From positions 1 through 64,000 of the forward strand of contig NW_024470383.1 in assembly GCF_900496995.4 (NCBI RefSeq): 64,000 nucleotides of DNA. Direction: 5' to 3'. Shown one piece after another: positions 28,237 to 40,830 of the stretch (position 1 is the first letter of the stretch; every line of letters begins with the position of its first letter). The DNA comes from Aquila chrysaetos chrysaetos (taxonomy: Eukaryota > Chordata > Aves > Accipitriformes > Accipitridae). Under the pieces are notes generated by a model. That model was not told the origin of the DNA. It saw nothing but the letters and a program-made list of their open reading frames with translations, and did not search any database. A program made the position numbers and the translations under genes.

Positions 28237-31200
28237 TCAGGTGTCCCCCGAGGTGGCAGAGGGCTTCAGGGCGAGGCGTAAGGCCGGTCCCGGCTCGGCC
28301 AGTGCCACCGCCACCGCCGCTGCCACCAGCAGCTTCTTGGCCTCGGTCACGGCCGTGGGGGCTGGCATCAGCTGGGGGGGGCGCAAAATTAGGGGCGGGG
28401 GGAGGACATGAGGGACACTGCGGGGTCCCCCGGTGTCCCCCCGGCCTTACCTTGTCCACGCGGTGGCAGCGGATGAGCCCCTGCGAGTTGAGGAAGAAGG
28501 TGGAGAAGGCGTCGTAGGACCTGGGGGGGGGGGGGGACGGAGTCAGGGGCAGGTGTGGGGACACAGAGGACACAAGGGACACGGGTCTGGCATCCCACCC
28601 TGGGGAAGGACAGCGATGTGGGGACATGGGGGACACGGGGCTGGCATTCCTCCCCGGGGAGCGGCAGGGCCATGGGGACACGGGGACGTGGGGCTGGCAT
28701 CCCCCTACTCCAGAGAGTGGCAGAGATGTGGGGACGCGGGATGTGGGGGACACGGGGCTGGCGTCCCGCCCTGGGGATCGATAAGGACACGAGGGACGTA
28801 GGGGACATGGAGCTGGCATCCCACCCTGGGGGGGTGACAGGGATGTGGGGACATGGGGGACACCGGGACACGGGGCTGGCATTCCCCCCTCCCCAGGAGT
28901 AACAGGGACGGGGGGCTGGCATCCCACCCTGGGGAGGGACAGGGATGTGGGGACACGGGGTGACAGCGACAGAGGGGACACGGGTCTGTGGTGAGAAAGG
29001 GCCGTCGGGCCGTGGGGTGACAAGGACGCGGTGACAGAGGGGACAGTAACAGAGTGACAGAGTGGCAAGGACAGCGGACGGGGTGATCCAAGCTCCCGCT
29101 CCAGCGGGATGAGGAGGAACCTGGGGACGGTGGGGTGACAAAAGGGTGCCAGGAGGGTGCTGACCGCAGGAGGTGGCGTTTGTCCCGTCGGTAGAAGCGC
29201 AGGAGGCAGAGGTGGAGGGGCAGCCCCGTCAGGCGCCAACGCGCCCGGATGCTCCAGTCCTCGGGGTGCCGGGTGAGCGCCAGCACCTCCAGCCGCAGGC
29301 TGGCGAAGTAACCCCAGGCCACCGCCCGGCACAAGGCCACCGCCACCTGGTACATCGGCCGCCCGCTGGCGTTGGGGACAGGGAGGGGGGGGTGTGATAC
29401 GGTTGTCACCCCCCCCCTCCAACCTGTGGACTCCCCCCTGGGAAGGTTTTGGGGGGGGGGTGTCACTCACCGCGTGTGGAGGTGCAGGAGGTGGTTGATG
29501 AATTCGACGTCGTGGGAGTAGAGACCGTAGTCGGGGATTTTCAGGAAGAAATTGGGGAGCTGGAGGGGGGAAAAAGAGAAGGGGGGGGGTCACAGCCCAC
29601 CCCTGTGTGGGGACATGACCCCCCCCCCCCCCCCCCCAGGGATGGGTGGCAGTGCGATGGGGCTGGGTGTAGGGGTCGGAGCTGGGGGGGGGGGCTTAGG
29701 GGTTACCCCCCCACACCTTGTCACCCCCCCAGTCTTGTCACCTACCCCCTATCTTGTCATCCCCCCACCTTGTCACCCTCCTCCCCACCTTGCCACTCCC
29801 CCAATCTTGTCACCTACCCTCAACTTGTCATGCCCCCAGACCTTGTCACCCTGCCCCCCAATCTTGTCACCTACTCCCTATCTTGTCACCCCCCTCCCCA
29901 ATCTTGTCACCTACCCCCATCTTCTCACTCCCCCTTCACCTTGTCACTCTCTCCCCCCATCTTGTCACCTACTCCCTATCTTGTCACCCCCCCATCTTGT
30001 CACCCCACGTGCCCCACAGTGCCGTCAAGGCCACCCCATCACCACCTATAGGTGACACACCCCACAGTGGGGGACAGACCCCCCCCCACCCCCCAATGTC
30101 ACCCTAATGTCACCCTTCTGTCACCTCGTGCTGCAGCTTCTGGTGCATGACGGCCAAGTGCTCCTCCATGCTGGGTGGGGGGCTGCGGGGGGGCCCAGCG
30201 GGGGCCAGGAAGGGGGACGGGGGCCGCAGGAGGAGGAGGACGGCGGTGGCAGGGCCATCGCAGACGGCGATGTCATCTTCCCGATGACCGTCCACCGTGG
30301 TGATGTCACCTTCCATCCCCTCCGGTGGGGACAAGGCTCGAAGGCGGGGGCTGCCGGGGAGCCGGGCCGGGGGGGGCCATGACGGTGCCGGGGGGGGCAG
30401 GAGGGGCAGCGCCGAAACGTGGCCCCGGGTGGGCTCCAGGTCCTGGGGGGGGGACGGTGTGGGGTGTGAGGGTCCCCAAGGGGGGGATATGGAGCTGCCC
30501 CATGATGGGGGGGGATGCACCATGGGGAACCCCAAGGGGGGGATTTGAGGGGGGGGGTGTTGGGTCAGGGGGCACCTGGCAGGACCCCCAGGAATGGAGC
30601 TGCCCCATGGGGGGGTCATCTCCGCTATGGGGGGGTGGATCTGCCCCACGGAGCACCCAGCAGGACCCCCCCAGGGAGGGAACTGCCCCACACAGGGGAC
30701 CCTCAGCCACCCACGGCCCCGCCCCCAAGGCGCAGGCCCCGCCCCCGAGCTGCCTCCCCCAGCAGGATCCCATTCCGTTCTATTTGCATAGTCACGCCCC
30801 TTCGGCACAGTCGGCGCCGCCTCACCTGTACTTAGCGATGTCTATTTGCATAGTCACGCCCACGCGAAAACAGGAGGGGCCGCCCCACCTCACTTCTACT
30901 CTGCTGTCTCTTTGCATAGCCACGCCCCCCAAGCATCAGGCCACGCCCAACCTCACTTATATCCCGTTATGGCTCTTTGCATAGCCCCGCCCCAAACAAG
31001 CACCCCGCCCCACCTCACCTCTACTCCGCGGCTCCTCTTTGCATAGCCACGCCCCCGATCCACCCGACCCCGCTATGCCTAATAGCATAACCACGCCCTC
31101 AAGCAACAGGCCCCGCCCCCAGCCCCGCTTCTCCTCCGCTACGGCCATCGGCGTAGCCACGCCCCCGTGCCTCCCCTCTATTTGCATAGCACCGCCCCCT

Positions 31201-31407
31201 TCTTCCTCCTCCTCCTCCCCTCACCACAGACCCGGCCCCCCCCCCCCCCCCCCCCCCCCGTCCCCTCACCTGCGGCCGCGCTCGGTAACGGCGGCGCGGC
31301 GGGTCCGGGCCGAGCCCAGCGGCCTCGAGCGGCGGCCAGACGCGGAGAGGAGCGGCGGGACGGAGGCGGGAGGCGGCGGTAGCGGCGGCCCGGCCGTGCC
31401 GGTACAT
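28237..31407 (-). CDS. C6orf136: C6orf136-like protein (DUF2358 family)
   Basis: Function is unsettled; the human protein is reported as mitochondrial and carries a DUF2358 domain. Six exons in transcript order: 31407-31270, 30442-30125, 29559-29471, 29365-29165, 28520-28451, 28371-28237; total 951 nt, 316 aa (human 315), all GT-AG, no frame break. The Arg/Ala-rich, acid-free N-terminus (MYRHGRAAATAASRLRP) fits a mitochondrial presequence. Conserved blocks I recall from human are PSMEEHL.VM at the end of exon 2, DY.LYS.DVEFIN in exon 3, RLEVLALTRHPEDW then ARWRLTGLPLHL in exon 4, and YDAFSTFFLNSQGL in exon 5. The variable Pro-rich part is exon 2. It is tail-to-tail with DHX16 and in the same direction as ATAT1. 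Confidence 0.93.
28550..29010. repeat. C6orf136 intron 4 minisatellite
   Basis: Seven units of about 60 bp, 'GGCTGGCATCCCACCCTGGG' followed by 'GATGTGGGGACATGGGGGAC', between coding exons 4 and 5. Confidence 0.85.
29700..30010. repeat. C6orf136 intron 2 'CTTGTCACCTACCCCC' array
   Basis: About 14 units of about 20-24 bp, 'ATCTTGTCACCTACCCCC' alternating with 'CACCTTGTCACCCTCC'. Confidence 0.8.
30775..31195. repeat. Octamer plus CACCC-box tandem array, C6orf136 intron 1
   Basis: About seven units of about 62 bp with 'TTTGCATAGCCACGCCCC' then 'CCACCTCACTTCTACTC'. ATTTGCAT, the POU/octamer motif, is exact at 30782-30789, 30844-30851 and 31180-31187. CTTTGCAT occurs at 30910, 30975 and 31037. 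Degenerate units lie near 31083 and 31150. Nearly every octamer is followed within a few bases by a CACGCCC box. Confidence 0.8.
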
Positions 31408-32036
31408 GGCGGAACACCACCACCACGCACCCCCCCCCCACCGGGCTTCGCCTCGGCCGCGCCTCACCTCAAGCCGGCGCTTCTACTGCGCCTGCGCGTC
31501 CGCTGCCGGGTCGGGCTGACTCCGCCCACGCCTCGCCCCGAGGCGCAGGCGCGGTAGGCGGGAGATGAGCGACGCGCATGCGCGGGGAGAGGGAGCGGCG
31601 AGCGGGGCGGTGGGGAACGCGCCGGGGAAGGTGACCGGACGGGTGCGCAGGCGCAGTGGGCGGGAGAACGCTGCGCATGCGCCGGGCGGGAAGCCGGCGG
31701 GAAGAGCATGCGCAGTCGCTCCCCCCCACCGGGTGGCGAGGCCCATTCATTCTCCGTTGGCGCGGGGCGCGGCCGGGCGGGGCGGAGCCGGCTCGCCGGC
31801 AGCCAATAGGAGAGAGGGGTCTCCAGCGGGGGAGGAGGGGCGTAACCCACACGGGGCGTGGCTAAGAGACAAGTGGGCGCGGCTTAATAAAGGTAAGAGC
31901 CAGGTCAGCGGCTGTACAGCTCCGAGGGGGCGGCGCTGAGCGAGGCCACGCCCTCCCCGGTGGTGACATCACTCCCCCAGCGGTGACATCACCCCCCCCA
32001 GGACCCCACATCACCTGAGACCCAAAGCTGAGAGTC
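31408..32036. promoter_or_regulatory. C6orf136 CpG promoter and ATAT1 downstream spacer
   Basis: Upstream of the C6orf136 start, bases 31480-31720 hold about six NRF1-like sites (TGCGCCTGCGC, GCGCAGGCGC, GCGCATGCGC, TGCGCAGGCGCA, TGCGCATGCGC, CATGCGCA). ATTGG/CCAAT sequences lie near 31745 and 31803. From about 31880 to 32036 I see only spacer before the ATAT1 poly(A) signal. I find no gene on the + strand here. Confidence 0.5.
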
Positions 32037-32040
32037 ACCA

Positions 32041-32046
32041 TTTTTA
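32041..32046 (-). terminator. ATAT1: ATAT1 poly(A) signal AATAAA
   Basis: TTTATT on the + strand, read as AATAAA on the ATAT1 strand. It is the first canonical signal downstream of the ATAT1 stop at 33037 and implies a 3'UTR of about 1 kb made of minisatellite. Confidence 0.55.
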
Positions 32047-32089
32047 TTGAAATGTAACCAAAAAGTGGAGGGGAAGGGCACCCCCCCCC

Positions 32090-32985
32090 CCACCCCGCGG
32101 CCGTGGGGTGGGGAGGGACACCCACGGGGGCTGTGGGGGGGGGGACACGAGGACCCATGGGGCAGGGACATGCACCCACAGGGGCCGTGGGGGGGGGGAG
32201 GATGAGCACCTATGGGGGCTGTGGGGCAGGGATGAGCACTTGTGGGGTGGGGACGGGCACCCACTGGGGCTGGAGTGGGGGGGGGGGACGGACAGGCACC
32301 CATGGGGGCTATGGGGCAGGAACTGGGACCCCCCCCGTGGGGTTGTGGGGTTGGGACAGGCACCCCCGGGGTGAGGAGGGGCACCCATGGGGGCTATGGG
32401 GCAGGAACTAGCACCCACTGGGTCTGTGGGGCAGGGGCAGGCACCCATGGGGTAGGAACAGGCACCCATGGTGGCTATGGGGCAGGAATTGGGCCCCCCC
32501 CCCAGTGAGGCTGTGGGGCAGGGATGGGCACTCAGAGGGGCTGTGGAGTGGGGACAGGCACCTATGGGGCAGGGACAGGCACCCCCTGGGAGCTATGGGG
32601 CAGGAAGGGGGCACCCACGGGGCAGGGACAGGCACCCACGGGAGCTATGGGGCAGGAAGGGGGGCACCCACGGGGCAGGAACAGACACCCACGGGAGCTG
32701 TGGGGCAGGAAGGGGGCACCCGTGGGGCAGGGACAGGCACCCACGGGAGCTGTGGGGCAGGAAGGGGGCACCCGTGGGGCAGGGACAGGCACCCACGGGA
32801 GCTGTGGGGCAGGAACTAGCACCCACTGGGACTATGGGGCAGGGACGGGCACCCATAGGGGCTATGGGGCAGGAACTGGCACCCAGTGGGGCTGTGGGGA
32901 CAGGCACCCATAGGGGCTATGGGGCAGGAACTGGCACCCAGGGGGGCTGTGGGGCAGGAACTGGCACCCCACATCCCTACACCCA
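32090..32985. repeat. ATAT1 3'UTR minisatellite
   Basis: Units of about 35-51 bp, 'GGCACCCATGGGGGCTATGG' with 'GGCAGGAACTGG' or 'GGCAGGAAGGGGGCACC' joiners, more than 20 copies from the poly(A) signal to the stop codon. It produces long open frames on both strands without conserved content. Confidence 0.85.
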
Positions 32986-33036
32986 GCAGGCGCTGAGCCC
33001 CCCACGGCCCCGCCGCGGGGAGAGCTGCCGTGGGGC

Positions 33037-35433
<2,397 letters not shown>

Positions 35434-35895
35434 GGCCGTTCCTCGTTGCCCGCCGGGCCAGGCCCCGCCGTTGCCTTCGCCCGCCGGGCCCGGCCCGGCC
35501 CGGCCCCGCCGCCGCCACCGCCACTACTACTGCCGGGCCCGGTGGGTGTTAACCCCGCCCCCTAGCAACCGCTCAACCAATCGCTACCTCGTCTTCGCTC
35601 GCCCCAGCAACCAAGCTCCGCCCCCTCCGCATCAACCCTCCGCCCTTAGCAACCGGCATCCCGCTCCGCCGCGAAGCATGATGGGAAGCATCCCCCCCCC
35701 CCCGCCACCGCAGAGCATGCCGGGATATATCCCCCCCACCACACGCCCCACCCAGAAGGGCCGCCATTTTGAGGTCCCGGCGGCCATTTTGCGGACCCGG
35801 CGGCCATTTTGGCGGCACGACCGCCATCTTGTCAGCACCGTGCCTCAGTTTCCCCGAGTGGAAGAAGGCGAGTCTTTAGCGGGGACTGTAGACGC
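35434..35895 (-). promoter_or_regulatory. ATAT1: ATAT1 promoter with YY1-like sites at 20-bp period
   Basis: CpG-rich spacer between the ATAT1 start and the MRPS18B end. Four YY1-type sites (CAAGATGGCGG or CAAAATGGCCG on the ATAT1 strand) have their CCAT core at 35764, 35784, 35804 and 35824, exactly 20 bp apart. CpG boxes and CATGATGGGAAGCAT and GCATGCCGGGA motifs lie between these and the gene. Confidence 0.55.
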
Positions 35896-35896
35896 T

Positions 35897-35902
35897 TTTA
35901 TT
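35897..35902 (-). terminator. MRPS18B: MRPS18B poly(A) signal overlapping the stop codon
   Basis: On the - strand GAATAAAAGC: the TAA stop (35900-35898) is inside AATAAA (35902-35897). The 3'UTR should be only about 20-30 nt, unless another signal is used further on in the ATAT1 promoter. Confidence 0.6.
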
Positions 35903-37539
35903 CCCCTCTGTGCTCCACGGAGGGAGTGGAAGGGTTGTCTGGAGGCGTCCCCGCTGCCGGTGGGGCCGTTTCTTCCTTCAGGTAATCCTTGTAAAGGCGA
36001 CGCATGCGGGCGACGGCAGCGGCGGGGGGAGGCTGCCACTCGTACCAGGGGTACCAAGGGCGGCCGGGGGCCAGGACGGGTGCCGGCGGGGTCTTGCCGA
36101 CGGCTGGGTGTTGGTTGGAAAAGTCATCCCGGGGGACCGGCACGTAGGGCACTTGGAGCCATAGGAGACCTGCCGGGGTCGGGGAAGGGGGTGAGGAGGG
36201 GGAGCACCCATGGGTGCCGCTCCCCTCCTCGCGCCCACCCGCGGGGGCTCACCGTGGTCCTGTGCCTGCTCGATGGCCTTGGTTAGGAGCTTGTGCTGCT
36301 TCATGCAGACCCCTGAGGGGGAACGCGGTCAGCACCCATGGGTGCTTCCTCCCCCCCCCCCCAGCACCCATGGGTGCCCCCTCACCTGTGTGCGTGGGGT
36401 GGAAGACAACACCGGAGTGGGGGCAGATGAACTGGTTCAGGAGCTTCACGTTCTGGGGGAAGGAAGAGGAAAAAGGGGGGGAAGAGGAGGAAAAAGGGCT
36501 GCAGGGGGGAGGGGAGCTCCCCCCAAATCTTACCCCCCCCCCCAACTTACCCGAAAATCCACGTGGAGGTTGCGGTCACGGCAGATGGGGCAGGGGTTTC
36601 CCACTGGCTTGCCCTTGCGCTGGTGGGAAGGTGGGACAGAAACCACGATCAAGGGGTGCCCCCTCCCCACCACTCCCAGTCCCTCCCGGTGCCTCCCAGT
36701 TCCTCACCAAACAGGCCTTGCGGGTGCGCTGGGGCGGGATGGCGCCTTTGTGGTTGCGCCGGTAGCCCAGCCAGACGGGTTTGTTGCCATAGGTGACGCG
36801 GTACTCTGTGGAGGGGGGGGGAGGAGAAGGGTGGGGGTTTTTTGGGGGGGGCGGGGAGGGGTTGGGGACCCCCCCCAGCCCCCCAATCTCCCCCTCCCCC
36901 CTGTACCTTCGCTCTCCAGATACTCCCAGGGCCGATCCTGGTAGGGGGACGGGGGGGGCGGGGTGCCCTTGGGTGCTGCCTGGGTGCTGCAGAGCCGGGG
37001 GGCATCCTGGGTGGGGGGGTGTGTGTGACGTCATGGCCAGACCCACGGCATCATCGTCACAGGTTGCCCCCCCTCCCCTGCAGAACAGGCCACCCGCGGG
37101 ACAGTGACATCACGGGAACACAGGGCGCTAGGACGTCACACCGGGCCCCTTCCTCGAGGAAGGGGAGGTGCGGGGGGGGGGGGGGGGGGGGGGGGGCCGG
37201 CGCCAGTGACGTCAGCGCCGGCATCCCTTTGACGTCACGCGGCACCAGAGCCTCAGGCACGTGCCTGTGCCCCTCCCCCTTCCAACGCCCGGCCCTGCCG
37301 CCCCCGGCGGAGAACCGCCTTCCTGTGACGTCGCCCGCCGCTCAGTGACGTCACCCGCGCCGGGACCTCCCCGCCCGCACGTGGCAGCGCCCCGATCCCC
37401 CCTCCCCGGTTTCCCCGAGCGCCTCCCTCTTCTCCCCGGTTCCCCCCCCCCGCCTCACCCGAACCCACAGCGGCCGCCCCGATCCCCGGAGTCCGCCGCT
37501 CGCCGCCCGTAGCAGTGCCAACCCCCTGGCCAGCGCCAT
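35898..37539 (-). CDS. MRPS18B: Mitochondrial ribosomal protein bS18-like, MRPS18B
   Basis: Component of the mitochondrial small ribosomal subunit. Seven exons in transcript order: 37539-37459, 37006-36907, 36805-36708, 36619-36551, 36452-36386, 36312-36253, 36169-35898; total 747 nt, 248 aa (human 258), no frame break. The basic N-terminus [19 protein letters not shown] fits a mitochondrial targeting signal. Conserved blocks are [37 protein letters not shown] with the CxxC pair, [25 protein letters not shown], and the C-terminal RPWYPWYEW. It shares a head-to-head CpG promoter with PPP1R10. Confidence 0.96.
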
Positions 37540-37896
37540 CTTGCCCCCGGGCCGCGCCGGCGCAGACCCCGCCCCGCATACGGAGAGAGAGGGCGGGGCG
37601 CCGCCATCTTGCCGTACGGCTCCTCCCGTCCCTCCCCCCCGCGCATGCGCAGTCGTCGCCGCTTGAATAAAAACTGCGCCACACAGCCCGAGGAACAATA
37701 GCGGGCGGCGGCCGCGCATGCGCAGGGAGGGGGCGGGGGGGGCGGCCCGGAGGCTTCTGCGCAGGCGCAGTAGGTCCCCTCAGTGACGCTACCCAGGGCG
37801 GGGCCGGCGGAGGGAGGATCGAACGTGCGTCGAAGGGGTGGGGCGAGGCTGGTGGGCGTGGCCGACTATAAAAGAATCCGCCCGCTCTAACCGTCG
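37540..37896. promoter_or_regulatory. MRPS18B/PPP1R10 bidirectional promoter
   Basis: A CpG-dense spacer between divergent genes. NRF1-like sites are GCGCATGCGC (about 37641 and 37712) and TGCGCAGGCGCA (about 37757); a YY1-like GCCGCCATCTTG lies near 37600. A TATAAAA box at 37867-37873 sits about 30 bp before the likely PPP1R10 start, which is unusual beside a CpG island. Confidence 0.65.
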
Positions 37897-37918
37897 CCAT
37901 TCTGAGGGCTAGGTGGAG
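37897..37918 (+). other. PPP1R10: Likely noncoding exon 1 of PPP1R10
   Basis: The transcription start is inferred about 25-30 bp after the TATA box. The segment CTGAGGGCTAGGTGGAG ends at a strong donor, GTGAGTAG (37919). Coding starts only at 42855, after an acceptor at 42841-42842, giving a 4.9-kb first intron. Confidence 0.5.
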
Positions 37919-37979
37919 GTGAGTAGACAGCTCCGGCGGGGCGGCGGTTGGGGAGCGGGCGGGGGTGGGGGGTTCCCAC

Positions 37980-40830
37980 CCCTTTTTTGGGGGCGCTGGA
38001 AGGGGCCCTCTTGTAGGGCCAGCGTCCCTTCGCCTTGAGAAAACGGTGTGTGTCCCCCCCCGCCTTTTCCAACCCCGCCGGGGGGGGGGGGGACGGGGCC
38101 CTCAGCCCTCTCCTTTCTCCTCGGCTGAGGAGAAACCACCACCCCCCCCCCCCCCCCCCCCCCCGCCAAGGGCGATTTCCTTCGGTTTTTTTAGTCTCCC
38201 CCCCCCCCCTTAAAATTTTAAAACTCTCACCGGGGATAACGACTGCTAATCATTTCGTGTCTTTCTTCTTTGCTTCTAATTTTTTTTCATTATTTTTTTT
38301 TATTTATTGTGCCCCCCCCACCCCCCCTCTTTTTTTTTTTTTTTTTTCCTTTCCCCGCTCCAGGTTTGGTTGCTCTTGAGAGACGCCGTCGCCTTTACCA
38401 CGAGAAAAACAAACAAACAAAACAAAACAAACAAAAAAACAAACAAATACAAAAAAAACGGGGGAAGAAAAAGCTTTCTTCCCCCCTTCCCGCTCCCATC
38501 CCGGTGCCGTGGAAGAGCCGCCATCGCAGCCTCCGTCCTTTGGACCGTCCTTGGGAAGCCGTTTCAAACTCGAAGGAAACTGCCACTTAAAAACATATTC
38601 TCCCTCTTCTTCCCCCCCCCAAAACAAAGGCAAAATCCCTTTTTTTTTTAATCCAAGCAACTTTTTTTTTATTTTTTTTCCATCGTTTAGCTCGACAAAA
38701 CCACCCCTTTAGGGAAAAAAAAAACAACCAACAACCCCCCCCCAAAAAACCCATCAAGCTGAAAAAAAAAAAAGTTGCTGCATTTTTTTAAAGCCATGAC
38801 CAAAAACAAAGCAATTCTTTTTTTGCTCTGATAACACCACCAATGCCAAAATCCAAACCTTGAAGCGCTGTCGGCGAGAAAAATAATTGGATAGTAAGTG
38901 TTGAATTTTCAACGAGCTGAATTCCCCTCAAAAAAACCCCCCAAAATCCTTTATTTGTACCAAAGAGAAAAAATATGGGAGGAAGAGCCCCAACTGTGTG
39001 CTTGAGGAGGACGTAGGCTTTGCTAAAAGGTGGTTAAACCTTAAAATTTGGGGGTATTTTGTTCAAAAAGATGTGGGAGCCGGTGGCGGAGGGTTGATGA
39101 GCTCCCACGCAAAAACCAAAAGGGGAAAAAAGAAAATCATCAAAATACCCAAAATCGCTTGGTTTTTTGCGGGGGAGACAGAAATTGGGGACCCGAGCGA
39201 GCAATCTGTACATAAAGATTGCGGGGCGGCTGTTAGAACTCATCGAATCCGGGTTAATTTTGAAAAGTCAATGTTAAAAAGAATGATTTATTTTATATTT
39301 TTATTTTTTAGGTGCCATTTTAGGATTGTTTTGCGCAGAGAAATGGGTGGGGGGGAAGAAGGCTGGGGACGGATGCGGGTGGTTAAAGGTGGGGGGGTGC
39401 AATCTAGCAATAAAGATTGCTAGGCAGGCTTAGCTTTACCCAAAAACCTGCTTTTTTCAAGCAAAAAACCCAGGGTTGGCTTTAAAAAAAACCCAAGAAT
39501 ACCCCCCCCAAAAATAAACCCGACTTGGGGAGCTTTGGGGCCAAGATGGCGCGGCCGCTCGCCTGCTCTTTGTCTTTTTTTTTTAGAACTCATTTTCCTC
39601 CTTTTTCCCCCCCTTTTTTTTATAGATATTTATTTCGTTACAGGTTGGGCCCCCCCCCCCGGGGCGGGGGGGGGGGCTTCGAAGCCCCTTTGTCTTTAGG
39701 GGGGGTTCCCAAACCCCTAATCCACGCGGATTTAATCGTTCTATTTTAATTGGCGTAGGTGTTGCGCGGTGGCGGGGGGGGTCGTTATATTTATATTTGT
39801 GTGTGTTCCTTCCCCCCCCCCCCCAAAAAAAAACCCCAACCCCCCCAATTTGGTTTATTTTTTCGGCTTCTAAAATGGCGCCTGGGCCTCGCTGCCGGCC
39901 GTGGCTGATGCAACCGGCTCCGGGCAAACCCCTCCCACCGCGCTGCCGGCCAGGGGCCCCCTCATATCTTCCCCCCCCCCCTCTTTATTCCCCCCCCCCA
40001 ATTTATCCTGACACCCCCCCCAAATCCCGCTCTAACCGTACCCCCCCTCCGGCTTTCGTCTGCAGGATCCCGGTGCTGTACAGAGTAGGAACCTGCGGGC
40101 CGCTGCTTCTTTTGTAGGTTGTGCCAAAAATCCCCTTTTTCTTCCCCAAAAACAGGGTCTTTTTTTTTTTTTTTTTTTTTATTTTTACCTTCCCCCTCTT
40201 TTCCCTTTCCTCCCTTTTTTTTCGGGCCCCCCCCTCCCCGGTGGGTTTGGGTGGTGGTTTTGGGGGGGGGGGGGGGGGAACAGCGTCCTCAAGCAATTTA
40301 TAACCTTTAATTTATCGTGACAGGGAAATGCTATCACTGGGCTTCACCCCCCCAAAAAAATTTCAATTTTGGGGGGGGCGCACCCCCAAAATCCTGTATT
40401 TTTTCCCGATTTTCAATGAATTTGCCCCGTTTTGGCAGCGCGGAGGTGCTGTGTGCGGTACAGGCTTAGGAAGCGAAGGGAACTTGGTTTTACTTCAGCA
40501 AAAGGGAGGGGAACAACTGCAACCCGCCGGGTAAGCAAAAAAACCTTTCTGGTCTTAATTACATTTCACAACCTTTATTTTTATCTATTTTTTAATTAAA
40601 AAAAAAAACCCAAATCCCCCTTTTTTCTTTACCATCCGTCTCCCGGTGCATGCAGATGCTGTGCTGGGTCGGGAGCTATTTTATTTTTTTACCCCCCTCC
40701 CCGCTCTGGCCAAACACTCGACACCCAAATCTGAAAGATTTTGGTTAAAAGCAGAGAAATTTGAAAAGAATACTAAGTTTTGTTAATAAAATGATTAATT
40801 TTTTATTAATTTCCCTCCGAATTAAGCTTG
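37980..40830. other. PPP1R10 intron 1, AT-rich low-complexity part
   Basis: The only markedly AT-rich stretch in the window. It holds C and T tracts, a CAAA/CAAAA microsatellite (about 38403-38457), poly-A runs, and a pair of 22-bp stem-loops at 39201-39222 and 39399-39420 (GCAATCT...AGATTGC). No coding sequence, tRNA or recognisable transposon is seen. Confidence 0.5.
40439..40530 (+). other. PPP1R10: Candidate alternative 5'UTR exon of PPP1R10
   Basis: An acceptor (CCCCGTTTTGGCAG) is followed by 92 bp and a strong donor, CCGG|GTAAGC. A weaker exon-like block at 40066-40113 shares 'CGGTGCTGTACAG' with it. There is no long ORF, so it would be noncoding. Confidence 0.3.

Noticed and set aside
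31880-31900. AATAAA on the plus strand (CTTAATAAAGGTAAG)
   Set aside because: No plus-strand gene ends here; neighbours on both sides are minus-strand genes.
38200-40830. Transposon or retrocopy in the AT-rich PPP1R10 intron
   Set aside because: No terminal repeats, target-site duplications, reverse transcriptase motifs or CR1-like 3' ends are seen; homopolymers alone explain the composition.
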